This document shows, piece by piece, positions 7,998-16,829 of a stretch of 60,509 bases of DNA. Below the pieces are notes generated by a model. It ran no database searches and was not told where the DNA came from. It saw only the letters and a list, made by a program, of their open reading frames with translations. The first letter of the stretch is position 1, and every line of letters starts with the position of its first letter. The position numbers and the translations under genes were made by a program. This stretch comes from Acidimicrobiia bacterium (GTDB lineage Bacteria > Actinomycetota > Acidimicrobiia > ATN3 > PSLF01): contig PSLF01000012.1 in the NCBI GenBank assembly GCA_040289475.1, forward strand, positions 1-60,509. Direction: 5' to 3'.

Positions 7998-8807
7998 CTA
8001 GGGTTTTGACCGCTCTACTCGCTCCTTGCCATGAGCCTCCGATAAACAGGCTGGGCCCGCTAACCTAATCCCTTGCTCTTCAAGCCACTTCGCTTCGTCC
8101 GGGGAAACCAATCCCGCTTTGATCGCCTTTGAAAGAAGGTCCATTCGGTACCGCGCTGTCTTCAGTAGAGACTGCTCACGACGCCAACGAGCCACCGCGT
8201 CGTGGTCACCCGATACGAGAACCGGAGGAACCTCAAGACCGCGTATAACCCGAGGACGCGTATAGTGGGGATACTCGAGAACTCCGGTGACATGCGACTC
8301 GTCTTCTGCGGATTCGAGGTTGCCCATGACTCCTGGAATCAGCCTTATTGTGGCTTCCGCGACCACGAGAGCTGCCGCTTCCCCGCCCGCAAGAACACAG
8401 TCCACAACGGAAAACTCTTCGGCCCCTAATAGCTCGAAAGCTCGTTGGTCGATTCCCTCGTACCTTCCGCAGATAATTGTCACCGCGCTCGATCTACTCA
8501 GTTCTTCAGCCTCGGACTGCCGAAAAGGCCTTCCCGCCGCTGACATAGCCAGAATTCGACCCCGTCTCGAAGAAGGGATGCTCTCCACCGCCCGAATCAC
8601 CGGCTCTGCGCGGACAACCATGCCAGCGCCTCCTCCATATGGATAGTCGTCGACGCGCTGCCCCGCCTCGACGAAATCCTTGGGGTTCAAGATCGAGACA
8701 TGAACTACTCCCCGCTCCCTCGCTCTGCCTACTAGGGAAACGTCAAGGGGTCCATCGAAGTATTGAGGAAAAATAGACACGATGTTGAGGGTGAAACGAG
8801 GATTCAA
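7998..8807 (-). CDS. trmD: tRNA (guanine-N1-)-methyltransferase
   Basis: 269 residues. It forms m1G37 in tRNAs using S-adenosylmethionine, which prevents +1 frameshifting. The SPOUT trefoil-knot regions are present: YPYGGGAGMVV, TIICGRYEGIDQRA and the VVDCVLAGGEAAALV knot with the catalytic Asp kept. The C-terminal domain contains HYTRPRVIRGLEVPPVL, typical for TrmD. The start is a TTG with GAGGG 4 nt upstream, 5 bp after the rimM stop. The rimM-trmD-rplS order is the normal one. A short tail (EAHGKERVERSKP) extends beyond the usual end. Confidence 0.95.
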   Translation of the reverse strand: MNPRFTLNIVSIFPQYFDGPLDVSLVGRARERGVVHVSILNPKDFVEAGQRVDDYPYGGGAGMVVRAEPVIRAVESIPSSRRGRILAMSAAGRPFRQSEAEELSRSSAVTIICGRYEGIDQRAFELLGAEEFSVVDCVLAGGEAAALVVAEATIRLIPGVMGNLESAEDESHVTGVLEYPHYTRPRVIRGLEVPPVLVSGDHDAVARWRREQSLLKTARYRMDLLSKAIKAGLVSPDEAKWLEEQGIRLAGPACLSEAHGKERVERSKP

Positions 8808-8812
8808 GTCCC

Positions 8813-9370
8813 TCAGTCCTCGTCTTCTCCGGACTCATCGAATACGCCAAGGGGAGGATTTACAACTATCCGCCCAGCATCCAGATCTACATTGGGCACT
8901 AGTTGCTCGACAAAGGGCAGCAGCCTCCGGCCTGCGGGAGTATTGATTTCTAAAACGTCCTGAGCTGGATAGGTAAGAACCTCGACGACCTCGCCCAACA
9001 CTCTCCCCTTCGTATCCACCACAGTTAGACCATATAGATCCTTGATCCATACCTGGTGATCGTGGGGACGTGTGTCTTTTTCCGAGATACAAAGCGCAAC
9101 TCCTCTCAAAGTCTCGGCTTCGTCTCTCGTCTCGAATCCCGAAAAGCGGACTATGTAACGACCCCTGTGTATTCTGGATGCGGAAACGACAACCTCTTCG
9201 AGATAAATGACGTTTTCCCTCACTGCTACCAGCCGAGAACCCGGCGAGAGTCGACCAGGGTTCTCTCCCACAAGCTCGACCGAAACCTCCCCTTTCACTC
9301 CGTGAGGCCTGTGCACTAATGCCACCAGCAAGAGGCCGTCTGGAATGGAGACGTGCGATTCCCTGCTCAT
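8813..9370 (-). CDS. rimM: 16S rRNA processing protein RimM
   Basis: 185 residues. It helps mature the 30S head domain and binds S19. The N-terminal beta-barrel shows VALVHRPHGVKGEVSVEL and VRFSGFETRDEAETLRG. The C-terminal PRC-barrel shows DLYGLTVVDTKGRVLGEV and YPAQDVLEIN, then LLPFVEQLVPNVDLDAGR and the family end IVVNPPLG. It lies between khpA and trmD. A longer overlapping frame (8835-9383) is a shadow. The acidic tail DESGEDED is unremarkable. Confidence 0.94.
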   Translation of the reverse strand: MSRESHVSIPDGLLLVALVHRPHGVKGEVSVELVGENPGRLSPGSRLVAVRENVIYLEEVVVSASRIHRGRYIVRFSGFETRDEAETLRGVALCISEKDTRPHDHQVWIKDLYGLTVVDTKGRVLGEVVEVLTYPAQDVLEINTPAGRRLLPFVEQLVPNVDLDAGRIVVNPPLGVFDESGEDED

Positions 9371-9478
9371 TCTGGGCCACCAATCCTATCTGAGAGCAGT
9401 TGTCGAGATCCTGTCGACGTCTTCGCCGGGCGAGACCCCGTCCTTCACAGACATTTACTGCTGCAAGATATGTAGGTT

Positions 9479-9796
9479 TCAGTCGATTATCTCTACAGTG
9501 GCCTCGGTTTTGTCGAGGTATGCAGCAGCCCTGGCGAGCTGCCGGAGAGCGGATGCGACCCGCCCGTTGCGCCCTATGATTCGGCCTACGTCTTCCTGAG
9601 CAGCGTGCAGCTCTAGAACTATTCCGTTCGGTCCCTCGAGGACCTCCACGAATACTTCCTCGGGCTTGTCTGCGATCGCGCAGGCCGCATAGTGCAGCAC
9701 TGCCCGGGCAGTAGCGCCAGGGAGACGATTGCCCTCTGGAGCAACCTCATCAAAGTCGTCCATTTCGTCGTAGTCTTCGTAGTCGTCTGCCCGCAA
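9479..9796 (-). CDS. khpA: KhpA-type KH-domain RNA-binding protein
   Basis: 105 residues. The C-terminal ~75 form a single KH domain with the GxxG loop in VGRIIGRNGRVASALR and the usual VLHYAACAIADKPEEV start. KhpA partners with KhpB/Jag in RNA binding and cell-envelope control in Firmicutes; in actinobacteria it sits, as here, between rpsP and rimM. The N-terminus carries an unusual, very acidic Asp/Glu/Tyr-rich extension (RADDYEDYDEMDDFDE). The start is taken as TTG 9796, behind GAGAAAGG; starting at Met12 would remove half the extension but has no SD. Confidence 0.88.
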   Translation of the reverse strand: MRADDYEDYDEMDDFDEVAPEGNRLPGATARAVLHYAACAIADKPEEVFVEVLEGPNGIVLELHAAQEDVGRIIGRNGRVASALRQLARAAAYLDKTEATVEIID

Positions 9797-9917
9797 CTTC
9801 TTGCCTTTCTCTATGCATTGTTCCAGAAGTCCTCGTTACGGATTGCCCGAGGCCTCAGCACTCTTGTTCACCGCTGCCTTGGTCACTCTGGCCTATTCGG
9901 CCCTTACCCTTCTAGGA

Positions 9918-10271
9918 TTACGCGCTTTTTTCGTCGTTTGTTGCTTTGGTCCGCGCCCTGGAGTCGGCCCGAGTGGCGCCCTTGGATTTTGTAGTACCCG
10001 AAGATTTGTCCCGAGCACTCTCAAACTCGTCAAAGGCTCCCGAAATCTCTAGCAGTTTCCGAACAGCCTCCGATGGCTGGGCCCCCTTCATAAGCCATCC
10101 CACGGCCTTCTCGTTGTCGATTTCCACTACCGACGGGTCTGGCCTCGGATCGTAACGCCCCAAAATATCGATGAATTTTCCGTCTCGCGGGCTTCTAGCA
10201 TCGGCAACTACCACCCTGTAGGTAGGAACCTTGCTTCTTCCAGTTCGCGAGAGCCTTATTCGGACCGCCAT
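9918..10271 (-). CDS. rpsP: 30S ribosomal protein S16
   Basis: 117 residues. The S16 core covers residues 1-80: MAVRIRLSRTGRSKVPTYRV, then RDGKFIDILGRYDPRP and the GAQPSEAVRKLLEISG helix. A Lys/Ser/Thr/Arg-rich tail of about 30 residues follows, as seen in several actinobacterial S16 proteins. S16 stabilises the 5' domain of 16S rRNA. It lies between ffh (112 bp upstream) and khpA (121 bp downstream). Confidence 0.96.
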   Translation of the reverse strand: MAVRIRLSRTGRSKVPTYRVVVADARSPRDGKFIDILGRYDPRPDPSVVEIDNEKAVGWLMKGAQPSEAVRKLLEISGAFDEFESARDKSSGTTKSKGATRADSRARTKATNDEKSA

Positions 10272-10382
10272 GCCTCGCTCTCCTGTTTGTCTACATAGGT
10301 GTTTCTCTCGGTATGTGACGTGGATCAGGATACTGAAGGGAGCGCCGCGTTAGTACCAAATTCGCTACTCGAATCCGCACCC

Positions 10383-11825
10383 TTATCTCTTGCGTCGTTT
10401 TTTTCTCTGGCTGCGACTGGACTTGTGCCTGGATCGGCCAGTAAAAGCGGAAGGAAGGCCTGTGGGAGTCGGGCGGGCCAAAATGTCGATGCCGTCTCCC
10501 CTCGCCATCTTCATCGCCTTTATAGGAGATGCCACCGAGGCGAGCTGTCGCATCATCTTTTGCACCTCTCCAAACTGGCGCAGCAGGGCATTCACATCTT
10601 GAGGGCTAGTACCAGAACCCCGAGCGATACGCCGTCTCCTAGATCCATCGATCACTTTTGGATTGCGCCGTTCCTCGGGTGTCATCGAAAGGATGATAGC
10701 CTCCACCCGGGACAACTCTTTGTCGTCGAGGTCCTCTTCTTTAATCTTTCCGACTCCGGGAATTCCCGGGAGCAAGGAGAGCAGTTTTGTGAGCGGTCCC
10801 GCCTTCTTTAGCTGGCGCATTTGCTGAAGAAAGTCTTCTAAGTCGAATCCTCCTGCTGCGATCTTCTCCTGGAGAGTGAGAGCCTGCTCTCGATCGATTG
10901 CCTGCCCTGCCTTGTCAATAAGAGTGAGGACGTCACCCATTCCCAGGATCCGCCCAGCCATCCGATCGGGATAGAAAGGCTCCAGATCTGCAAGACCCTC
11001 GCCTGTACCGGCAAAGTAGATAGGTGCACCGGTCACCTCCCGCACCGATATCGCTGCTCCGCCCCGGGCGTCTCCGTCAAGCTTCGAAAGGATCACTCCG
11101 TCTACCCCGACGCGCTCAACGAAATTCTGAGCTACGCTTACCGCATCCTGGCCTGTCATTGCATCTACAACAAGAAGCACCAGATGAGGAGCGAGACTCT
11201 GGCGGAGCCTGCTCAGCTCTTGCATCAGCTCTTCGTCGACGGCAAGCCGGCCAGCTGTGTCTACGATCATCACGTCGTGGTCGGTGGTCCGCGTGTACTC
11301 CAAAGCCCTCATCGCTACATCAACAGGATTCTGAGGAGGAACCTCGGAGTACACGGGCACACCGGCTCGGTCACCGACCTTGACCAACTGCTCGACGGCT
11401 GCGGGCCTTTGCAGATCACACGCCGCTAAGATGGGTTTCTTGCCCTGGCGCTTTAGGTAGTAGGCCAGCTTACCGGCAGTGGTTGTTTTGCCCGAACCTT
11501 GAAGTCCAACCATAAAAATGATCGTGGGAGGAATAGAGGCAAGGCGGAGCTTGACAGGGTCTTGCCCCAAAGTCCTGATGAGTTCTTCGTGGACGATCTT
11601 GACAACTTGGTGTCCAGGCTGGAGACTCGTTTGGACTTCGGCACCAATAGCCCTCTCTCTGACCCGCGATATCAAATCTTTTGCGACTTTGTAATTGACA
11701 TCGCCTTCTAATAGCGCTACACGAATCTCTCGCAAGGCTTCGTCTACGTCCGCCTCGCTCAACCGGCCACGCGAGCGAAGACGTCGAAACGCAGCTTCGA
11801 GGCGATCGCTGAGGGCCTCGAACAA
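10383..11825 (-). CDS. ffh: Signal recognition particle GTPase Ffh (SRP54)
   Basis: 480 residues. It binds signal peptides of nascent membrane proteins and, with 4.5S RNA, delivers ribosomes to FtsY. The N domain covers residues 1-90. The G domain has GLQGSGKTTTAGKLAYYLK (G1), DTAGRLAVDEELMQEL (G3), TKLD-equivalent SKLDGDARGGAA and GTGEGLADLEPF. The methionine-rich M domain follows (RNPKVIDGSRRRRIARGSG, QFGEVQKMMRQLASV). The C-terminus is basic. It starts 17 bp after ftsY, so the two halves of the SRP pathway are co-transcribed. Confidence 0.97.
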   Translation of the reverse strand: MFEALSDRLEAAFRRLRSRGRLSEADVDEALREIRVALLEGDVNYKVAKDLISRVRERAIGAEVQTSLQPGHQVVKIVHEELIRTLGQDPVKLRLASIPPTIIFMVGLQGSGKTTTAGKLAYYLKRQGKKPILAACDLQRPAAVEQLVKVGDRAGVPVYSEVPPQNPVDVAMRALEYTRTTDHDVMIVDTAGRLAVDEELMQELSRLRQSLAPHLVLLVVDAMTGQDAVSVAQNFVERVGVDGVILSKLDGDARGGAAISVREVTGAPIYFAGTGEGLADLEPFYPDRMAGRILGMGDVLTLIDKAGQAIDREQALTLQEKIAAGGFDLEDFLQQMRQLKKAGPLTKLLSLLPGIPGVGKIKEEDLDDKELSRVEAIILSMTPEERRNPKVIDGSRRRRIARGSGTSPQDVNALLRQFGEVQKMMRQLASVASPIKAMKMARGDGIDILARPTPTGLPSAFTGRSRHKSSRSQRKKRRKR

Positions 11826-11842
11826 GGTACCGCTCCCTGGCG

Positions 11843-13081
11843 TCAGACCGGCCGAATGCTCTCGTTGAAGAGAGCCTCGGCAAATTCTTCTGGATCAAAG
11901 GTGACAAGGTCGTCGGCTGACTCGCCGACTCCTACAAGCTTTACCGGAACACCCAACTCGTCTTCTATTGCCACTACTATCCCGCCTCTTGCTGATCCGT
12001 CGAGCTTGGTGAGAAAAATACCCGTTATCTGCACTGCCTCTTTGAACCGGGCTGCTTGAGAGAGACCGTTCTGGCCGGTGGTCGCATCGATAACCAACAA
12101 GGTCTCTGCTGGAGCCGCCCCAGCCTTCGATGCTACCCGAGCAATTTTTTTCAATTCCTCCATCAGATTCTGATTAGTGTGGAGCCTGCCAGCTGTGTCC
12201 ACCAAAAGATAATCCGCTCCATGTGCACGCGCATACCCTATGGCATCGAAGACAACCGCGCCCGGATCGGCCCCTTCTGAGCCTTTGACAACATGAGCCC
12301 CAACGCGCTTTGCCCATATCTCCAACTGCTCGGTTGCAGCAGCTCTAAATGTATCGGCGGCTGCTATGACCACTGTTTGGCCAGCATCGCCAAAACGCTT
12401 GGCAAGTTTGGCGATCGAGGTAGTTTTGCCCGTGCCGTTGACGCCTGCGAACAGGTACACAGTGGGAGGAGTCTTTGATCGAACGAGGGTTCTGTCCTTT
12501 CCCTGTAGAACGGAAACTGTCTCGCTCTTTACTAACCTAATGAGATCTTCGGAAGTAGACAGGTTCTCAGCCCGCGCGCGTTTTTCGACTCTAGAAACCA
12601 AATCCATGGTCATCTTCACGCCTACATCCGCGGCTAGGAGGGCCTCTTCTAGGGCATCCCATGTTCCGGCATCAATCTTTTGTCTTCGCGCCACCCCAGC
12701 TAGAGCGGCTCCCAAGGCATCGCGAGCCTTCTTTAGCTTGGCCTTCCACAGCCTATCGGCTGATGCTGCGACTCCTCGACCAGAGCCAGGTTTCTTTAGG
12801 TTCTCACCACCCTCGCCCGAAGAAAGGGTGGCGGAATTGGAGAGGGCTTCCTCGAGCCCGACATCGGCATTCCTCACAGAGACACCCGCCTCAGCTGAAG
12901 CGTCGAAGCTTTCGACGTCATCCCGAGATTGAAAAGCCTTTTGAGGCGTGGAAGTCGCCGGTGGTGCAAGCAGGCTTCCGCTAGAAACACGCGTTACGCG
13001 CGTCCTGGCATAGATCATCACAGCGACTATCGCGATGGCTAGTACGACAGCGATCCCTAAAACTAAAAACAGTACGTTCAT
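11843..13081 (-). CDS. ftsY: SRP receptor FtsY
   Basis: 412 residues. The protein begins with a real transmembrane segment (FLVLGIAVVLAIAIVAVMIY, residues ~5-25), as in actinobacterial FtsY, so it is an integral membrane receptor. An acidic/Ser-rich linker to about residue 110 follows. The NG domain then has GVNGTGKTTSIAKLAKRF, DTAGRLHTNQNLMEEL, TKLDGSARGG and VGVGESADDLVTFDPEEF. The GTPases FtsY and Ffh form the twin heterodimer that hands the ribosome to SecYEG. It lies 51 bp after smc and just before ffh. Confidence 0.96.
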   Translation of the reverse strand: MNVLFLVLGIAVVLAIAIVAVMIYARTRVTRVSSGSLLAPPATSTPQKAFQSRDDVESFDASAEAGVSVRNADVGLEEALSNSATLSSGEGGENLKKPGSGRGVAASADRLWKAKLKKARDALGAALAGVARRQKIDAGTWDALEEALLAADVGVKMTMDLVSRVEKRARAENLSTSEDLIRLVKSETVSVLQGKDRTLVRSKTPPTVYLFAGVNGTGKTTSIAKLAKRFGDAGQTVVIAAADTFRAAATEQLEIWAKRVGAHVVKGSEGADPGAVVFDAIGYARAHGADYLLVDTAGRLHTNQNLMEELKKIARVASKAGAAPAETLLVIDATTGQNGLSQAARFKEAVQITGIFLTKLDGSARGGIVVAIEDELGVPVKLVGVGESADDLVTFDPEEFAEALFNESIRPV

Positions 13082-13132
13082 TCGAAGAGTAACCGCTCTA
13101 TCTCGGCGAGCATAGATCGGCCCCTAGGACGA

Positions 13133-16100
13133 TCAGCTGTAACTCAAGGACTCGGATACTTTATAGGAGACGACTTTTGATACACCTTCGCTTTGCATCG
13201 ATACCCCATATAGACAATCCGCAATCTCTACCGTTCGCTTCTGGTGGGTGACTATCACAACTTGGCCGTGATCACGGAAGTCCCGTAGGAGTCTCAAAAA
13301 CCTCTCTAGATTAGTGTCGTCAAGTGCAGCCTCTACCTCGTCGAGAATGTAAAAAGGTGAGGGACGCGCCCTGTAGATCGAGAACAAAAAAGCAAGAGCA
13401 GCGAGAGATCGCTCTCCACCAGAAAGAAGGGACAACCGCTTGACCGCTTTCCCAGCAGGCTTTGCTTCCACCTCGACACCCGAGGTGAGTGGATCCGAAG
13501 GATTTTGAAGGTATAGTCGTCCAGAACCCCCTTCGAAAAGCATCTGGAAGGTCGTCTCGAAAGAGCGGGCAATGTCGTCGAAGGCATTGCGGAATAGCAG
13601 TTCAATCTGGCTATCGACGGCTGCGATGACCTTTTGCAGCTCCCGCTTGGACTCCTCCAAGTCTTGCGCCTGAGCAGCGTAAAACTCCAACCGAGAAGAG
13701 GCCTCCTCGTAATCCTTTAACGCGAGCTGATTTATGGGACCCATCTTCTCGAGATCTCTCTCTACTGCGTTCAACTGGGCCTGGACCGTTTGATCGTCGA
13801 GCTCATCTAGCTCCGGTGGGAAAATTGGTGCCCCTGTTCCAGCCTGCAAATAATCGCGACTTGATGGGGCCTCTTCGCCGGTAACGCTCTTGTACTCCGA
13901 TTCAACCTGTTCTAGTACTGTCGCCGTGCGTACCGCTTCAATCTCGGCCGCCTGGAGGGATTCTGCTGCCGCCGCCAAGCTCTGAGACGTCTCCTCGAGC
14001 CGCTTTCGCAAAACTCCGAGACGGCGTGAGCATGTGTCGTCCACTGGCCTCACAATGTCACACACCGAATAGGCGTCTTTCTCTAGTGCAGATATTGACG
14101 CCAACAAGCCGCCCGCGGCCTCTTCAATAGCCTGTGCCTTCCTCGCTAAATAAGATGCTAAATGCCTTTTTCTGTCTTCGGCAGCGAGCCGTTGTTGCTC
14201 TGATTGAAGCTTCTTGGCGATCTGCTCACGCCTGGATGCCAGCATCGAATGGCGCTCCTCAGCCCCTGTCAATGCCTTCTCGAGTTCGCGTCGCTTCTCC
14301 CTTGACGACGCCAGGGCTTCTTCTACCTCCGACAGCCGGGGTTCGTCGGCGCCGGCCAGGCTGTATGCGTGGCTCTCCTGGGATGGCGCCCCTGCCTTAA
14401 GTTGTTCTAAGAGCTTTTCGATCTCCTCTAACTTCTGGCGGTCCTTTTGAATGCGGGCGACAAGGCTCAATTCAGCCTTTTTGAGCGTAGCCCGCTCCGC
14501 GTCGACCCTCGAGAGTTCGGGATCGACACGCCCAAGCTCGTTTGCTGCCGCGGTAAGAGCGGCATCGCACTCGGCGAGAGCGGATCGGGTCGCTTCAAGA
14601 TCTCGCTCCAAGGAGTGCAGATCTTTGCGCCGGCGAGCTAAATTCGCAGTGACAGCCCGCAGACGGTTCTCCGCTGCCCTGGCCTTTGTAGCTACATCCG
14701 TGAGAAGCGCGAGTTGAGAGAAGGGACCTGAAGCCTGGGCTCCCACCCTATAGACGCCAGCGCCGGCGATACCGCCCTGGGGGGTCACAAAGGTCAACTC
14801 TGGATATCTTTCGGCTAACTCCACAGCTGACTTCCAGTTGGCGACCAGATATGACCTAGAGAGTAAGATCTGAACCAGGGCGTATATTCGCTCGTCGCCC
14901 CCGCGAACCTTTACAGCCGTGACAAGAGGGCGGGCCTCTGAGGAAGGGGGAACCTGGGTAACTGGCCCAATTCGGAATCGCACCTTGATTCCCCTGTCGT
15001 TCTCGACTGATTGCGCGTCCAGAAGCCAGGCCGCTTCTTCTCCGTCTTGAAGCACCGCTGCAGCAGAAAGAACACCTGAGGTTCCGTTCACAACAACAGC
15101 TCGGCTAAAGTCACCGAGGGCGGCCTCAACAGCAACCTCGCTCCCCCGCTCTACCTCCAGCAAATCCCAGAAAGTACCTATGAAGCCATCAGGAGATGCT
15201 TCCGCTATCCGAGACGGGCCTTCAGTCGACGAATACTGTGCAGCCAGCTCTTTGAGGGCTTCTAGTCTCCCATTCCAAATAGACAGCTCTGCCTGAGCCT
15301 CCTCCCGCTCCCGCTCGAGTTCCTCGATCTCTCTTTGGGCAACCTCTCTAAGATCCACGAGGCGAGACACCTCTTCACTGAGAGGCTGGGAGCGAGCGTC
15401 GAGACGCCGGATCTCTTCGTCGAGCCGGTTTCGCTCTTCGACCAATTCCAGCCGCCTTTGGTCAAGTGCCCGTGCCCTTTCTACCACTTGAGAAACCTCG
15501 ATTTCCGCCCGGGCTATGGAAGACTCTAGAGAGGACCGCTCTCCGGCGGCCTCAGCAGCCCGTAACGCCGCTTCGCTACCAGCAGCCATCTCCATCCTCA
15601 ATGACTCGGCCTCGGCAGCTAGCCGGCGCTCTTCCGTGATAGCTGCTTCTAACTCCTCTCTAAGAACCGGAAGAACTGCCTCGATTTCCGCGAGTTTCTC
15701 GTCCAGCTGATCTTTTTCAGCACCAAGAAGGTCGAGGTGCTGGGCGGCAGACCGCAGGGAGACGGCTTCGAAGAATTTCTTCTTCTCCCGGGCTATGTCA
15801 CCCAAAGATCCGCATGCCTGGCGAAGGTCGCGCAGTTTTGATAACGCCTCGTCGCCACTGCGGCGCACCGAGGAGACTTTGTTTCGGTCGGACGCTACAG
15901 ACTCTATCTCTTCGCTCAAGGAAGATGAGAGCGACTCCAACCTTTCGACTTCCTTGCGCACCGCTTCTAGCCGCTCTTGAGCCTGCCTGCGTGCTTCTCT
16001 TGCTGCAGCCAGTCTTCTCCAGGCGAGAAGCTTACGGAGCAGAGCCGCCTCTGCGCTCACCTCCCTATAACGCTGTACGGCAGCGGCTTGCCGCTGGAGA

Positions 16101-16711
16101 GGACGTATTTGACGTTTGATTTCTCCCATGATGTCGTAGATCCGAGATAAGTTTTCCTCCGTAGTAGCGAGGCGTCTCGAGGCACGCTCTTTTCTTTTCT
16201 TGTACTTGAGGATCCCTGCTGCCTCTTCGATCATTGACCTGCGATCCTCGGGGGTTGCCGTCAACACGGCGTCGAGTTGCCCCTGGCCCACAATCGTGTG
16301 TAATTGGCGGCCCACACCAGTGTCCGACAGCAGCTCCTGGATATCCACGAGCCTGCAGGAAGCTCCATTGATCGCGTACTCGCTCTCCCCGTTTCTGTAC
16401 AGAGTTCGCGAGATGGCAACCTCACTAAAGTCGACGGGAAGCGTCCCGTCGGAGTTGTCGATAGTAATCGTGACTTTAGCCCGCCCCAAAGGCTTGCGGA
16501 CTCCAGAGCCGGCGAAGATGACCTCTTGCATGGAGCCCGTTCTCAGTGTCGAGATTGCCTGGGTACCCATAGCCCAGCAGATGGCATCGACGATGTTGGA
16601 CTTGCCCGACCCGTTCGGTCCCACGATGACGGTTATGCCGGGCTCGAACTCGATCGTGACAGGGTCGGCGAAAGACTTGAAGCCCTTTATTTCCAAGGAC
16701 TTAAGGAGCAA
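13133..16711 (-). CDS. smc: Chromosome segregation ATPase SMC
   Basis: 1192 residues, a full-length bacterial SMC. The N-terminal head starts at once with LKSLEIKGFKSFADPV and Walker A GPNGSGKSNIVDAICWAMG. Two long coiled coils flank a hinge (IGTFWDLLEVERGSEVAVEA to about residue 650, with TPQGGIAGAGVYRVG). The C-terminal head has the signature LSLLSGGERSLAALAFLF and Walker B FYILDEVEAALDD. It compacts and aligns sister chromosomes together with ScpA/ScpB, which are not in this window. The smc-ftsY-ffh order is usual in actinobacteria. Confidence 0.97.
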   Translation of the reverse strand: MLLKSLEIKGFKSFADPVTIEFEPGITVIVGPNGSGKSNIVDAICWAMGTQAISTLRTGSMQEVIFAGSGVRKPLGRAKVTITIDNSDGTLPVDFSEVAISRTLYRNGESEYAINGASCRLVDIQELLSDTGVGRQLHTIVGQGQLDAVLTATPEDRRSMIEEAAGILKYKKRKERASRRLATTEENLSRIYDIMGEIKRQIRPLQRQAAAVQRYREVSAEAALLRKLLAWRRLAAAREARRQAQERLEAVRKEVERLESLSSSLSEEIESVASDRNKVSSVRRSGDEALSKLRDLRQACGSLGDIAREKKKFFEAVSLRSAAQHLDLLGAEKDQLDEKLAEIEAVLPVLREELEAAITEERRLAAEAESLRMEMAAGSEAALRAAEAAGERSSLESSIARAEIEVSQVVERARALDQRRLELVEERNRLDEEIRRLDARSQPLSEEVSRLVDLREVAQREIEELEREREEAQAELSIWNGRLEALKELAAQYSSTEGPSRIAEASPDGFIGTFWDLLEVERGSEVAVEAALGDFSRAVVVNGTSGVLSAAAVLQDGEEAAWLLDAQSVENDRGIKVRFRIGPVTQVPPSSEARPLVTAVKVRGGDERIYALVQILLSRSYLVANWKSAVELAERYPELTFVTPQGGIAGAGVYRVGAQASGPFSQLALLTDVATKARAAENRLRAVTANLARRRKDLHSLERDLEATRSALAECDAALTAAANELGRVDPELSRVDAERATLKKAELSLVARIQKDRQKLEEIEKLLEQLKAGAPSQESHAYSLAGADEPRLSEVEEALASSREKRRELEKALTGAEERHSMLASRREQIAKKLQSEQQRLAAEDRKRHLASYLARKAQAIEEAAGGLLASISALEKDAYSVCDIVRPVDDTCSRRLGVLRKRLEETSQSLAAAAESLQAAEIEAVRTATVLEQVESEYKSVTGEEAPSSRDYLQAGTGAPIFPPELDELDDQTVQAQLNAVERDLEKMGPINQLALKDYEEASSRLEFYAAQAQDLEESKRELQKVIAAVDSQIELLFRNAFDDIARSFETTFQMLFEGGSGRLYLQNPSDPLTSGVEVEAKPAGKAVKRLSLLSGGERSLAALAFLFSIYRARPSPFYILDEVEAALDDTNLERFLRLLRDFRDHGQVVIVTHQKRTVEIADCLYGVSMQSEGVSKVVSYKVSESLSYS

Positions 16712-16829
16712 ACGAAAGCCTCCTCCGACAAGCTATATCTTGGAAACCATCGATGCGGCGAAAATGCAACCTCATCGTGGGATGCTAGCAAACGATGCAC
16801 CCGTGCCTTGGTATTTCGGTCTCGACGCC

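Noticed and set aside
8835-9383. 182-residue minus-strand frame overlapping rimM
   Set aside because: It is the shifted frame of rimM; composition is Ser/Gly/Arg-rich and unlike any protein family.
12366-12932. 188-residue plus-strand frame inside ftsY
   Set aside because: It is antisense to the NG domain and linker of ftsY with no recognisable domain.
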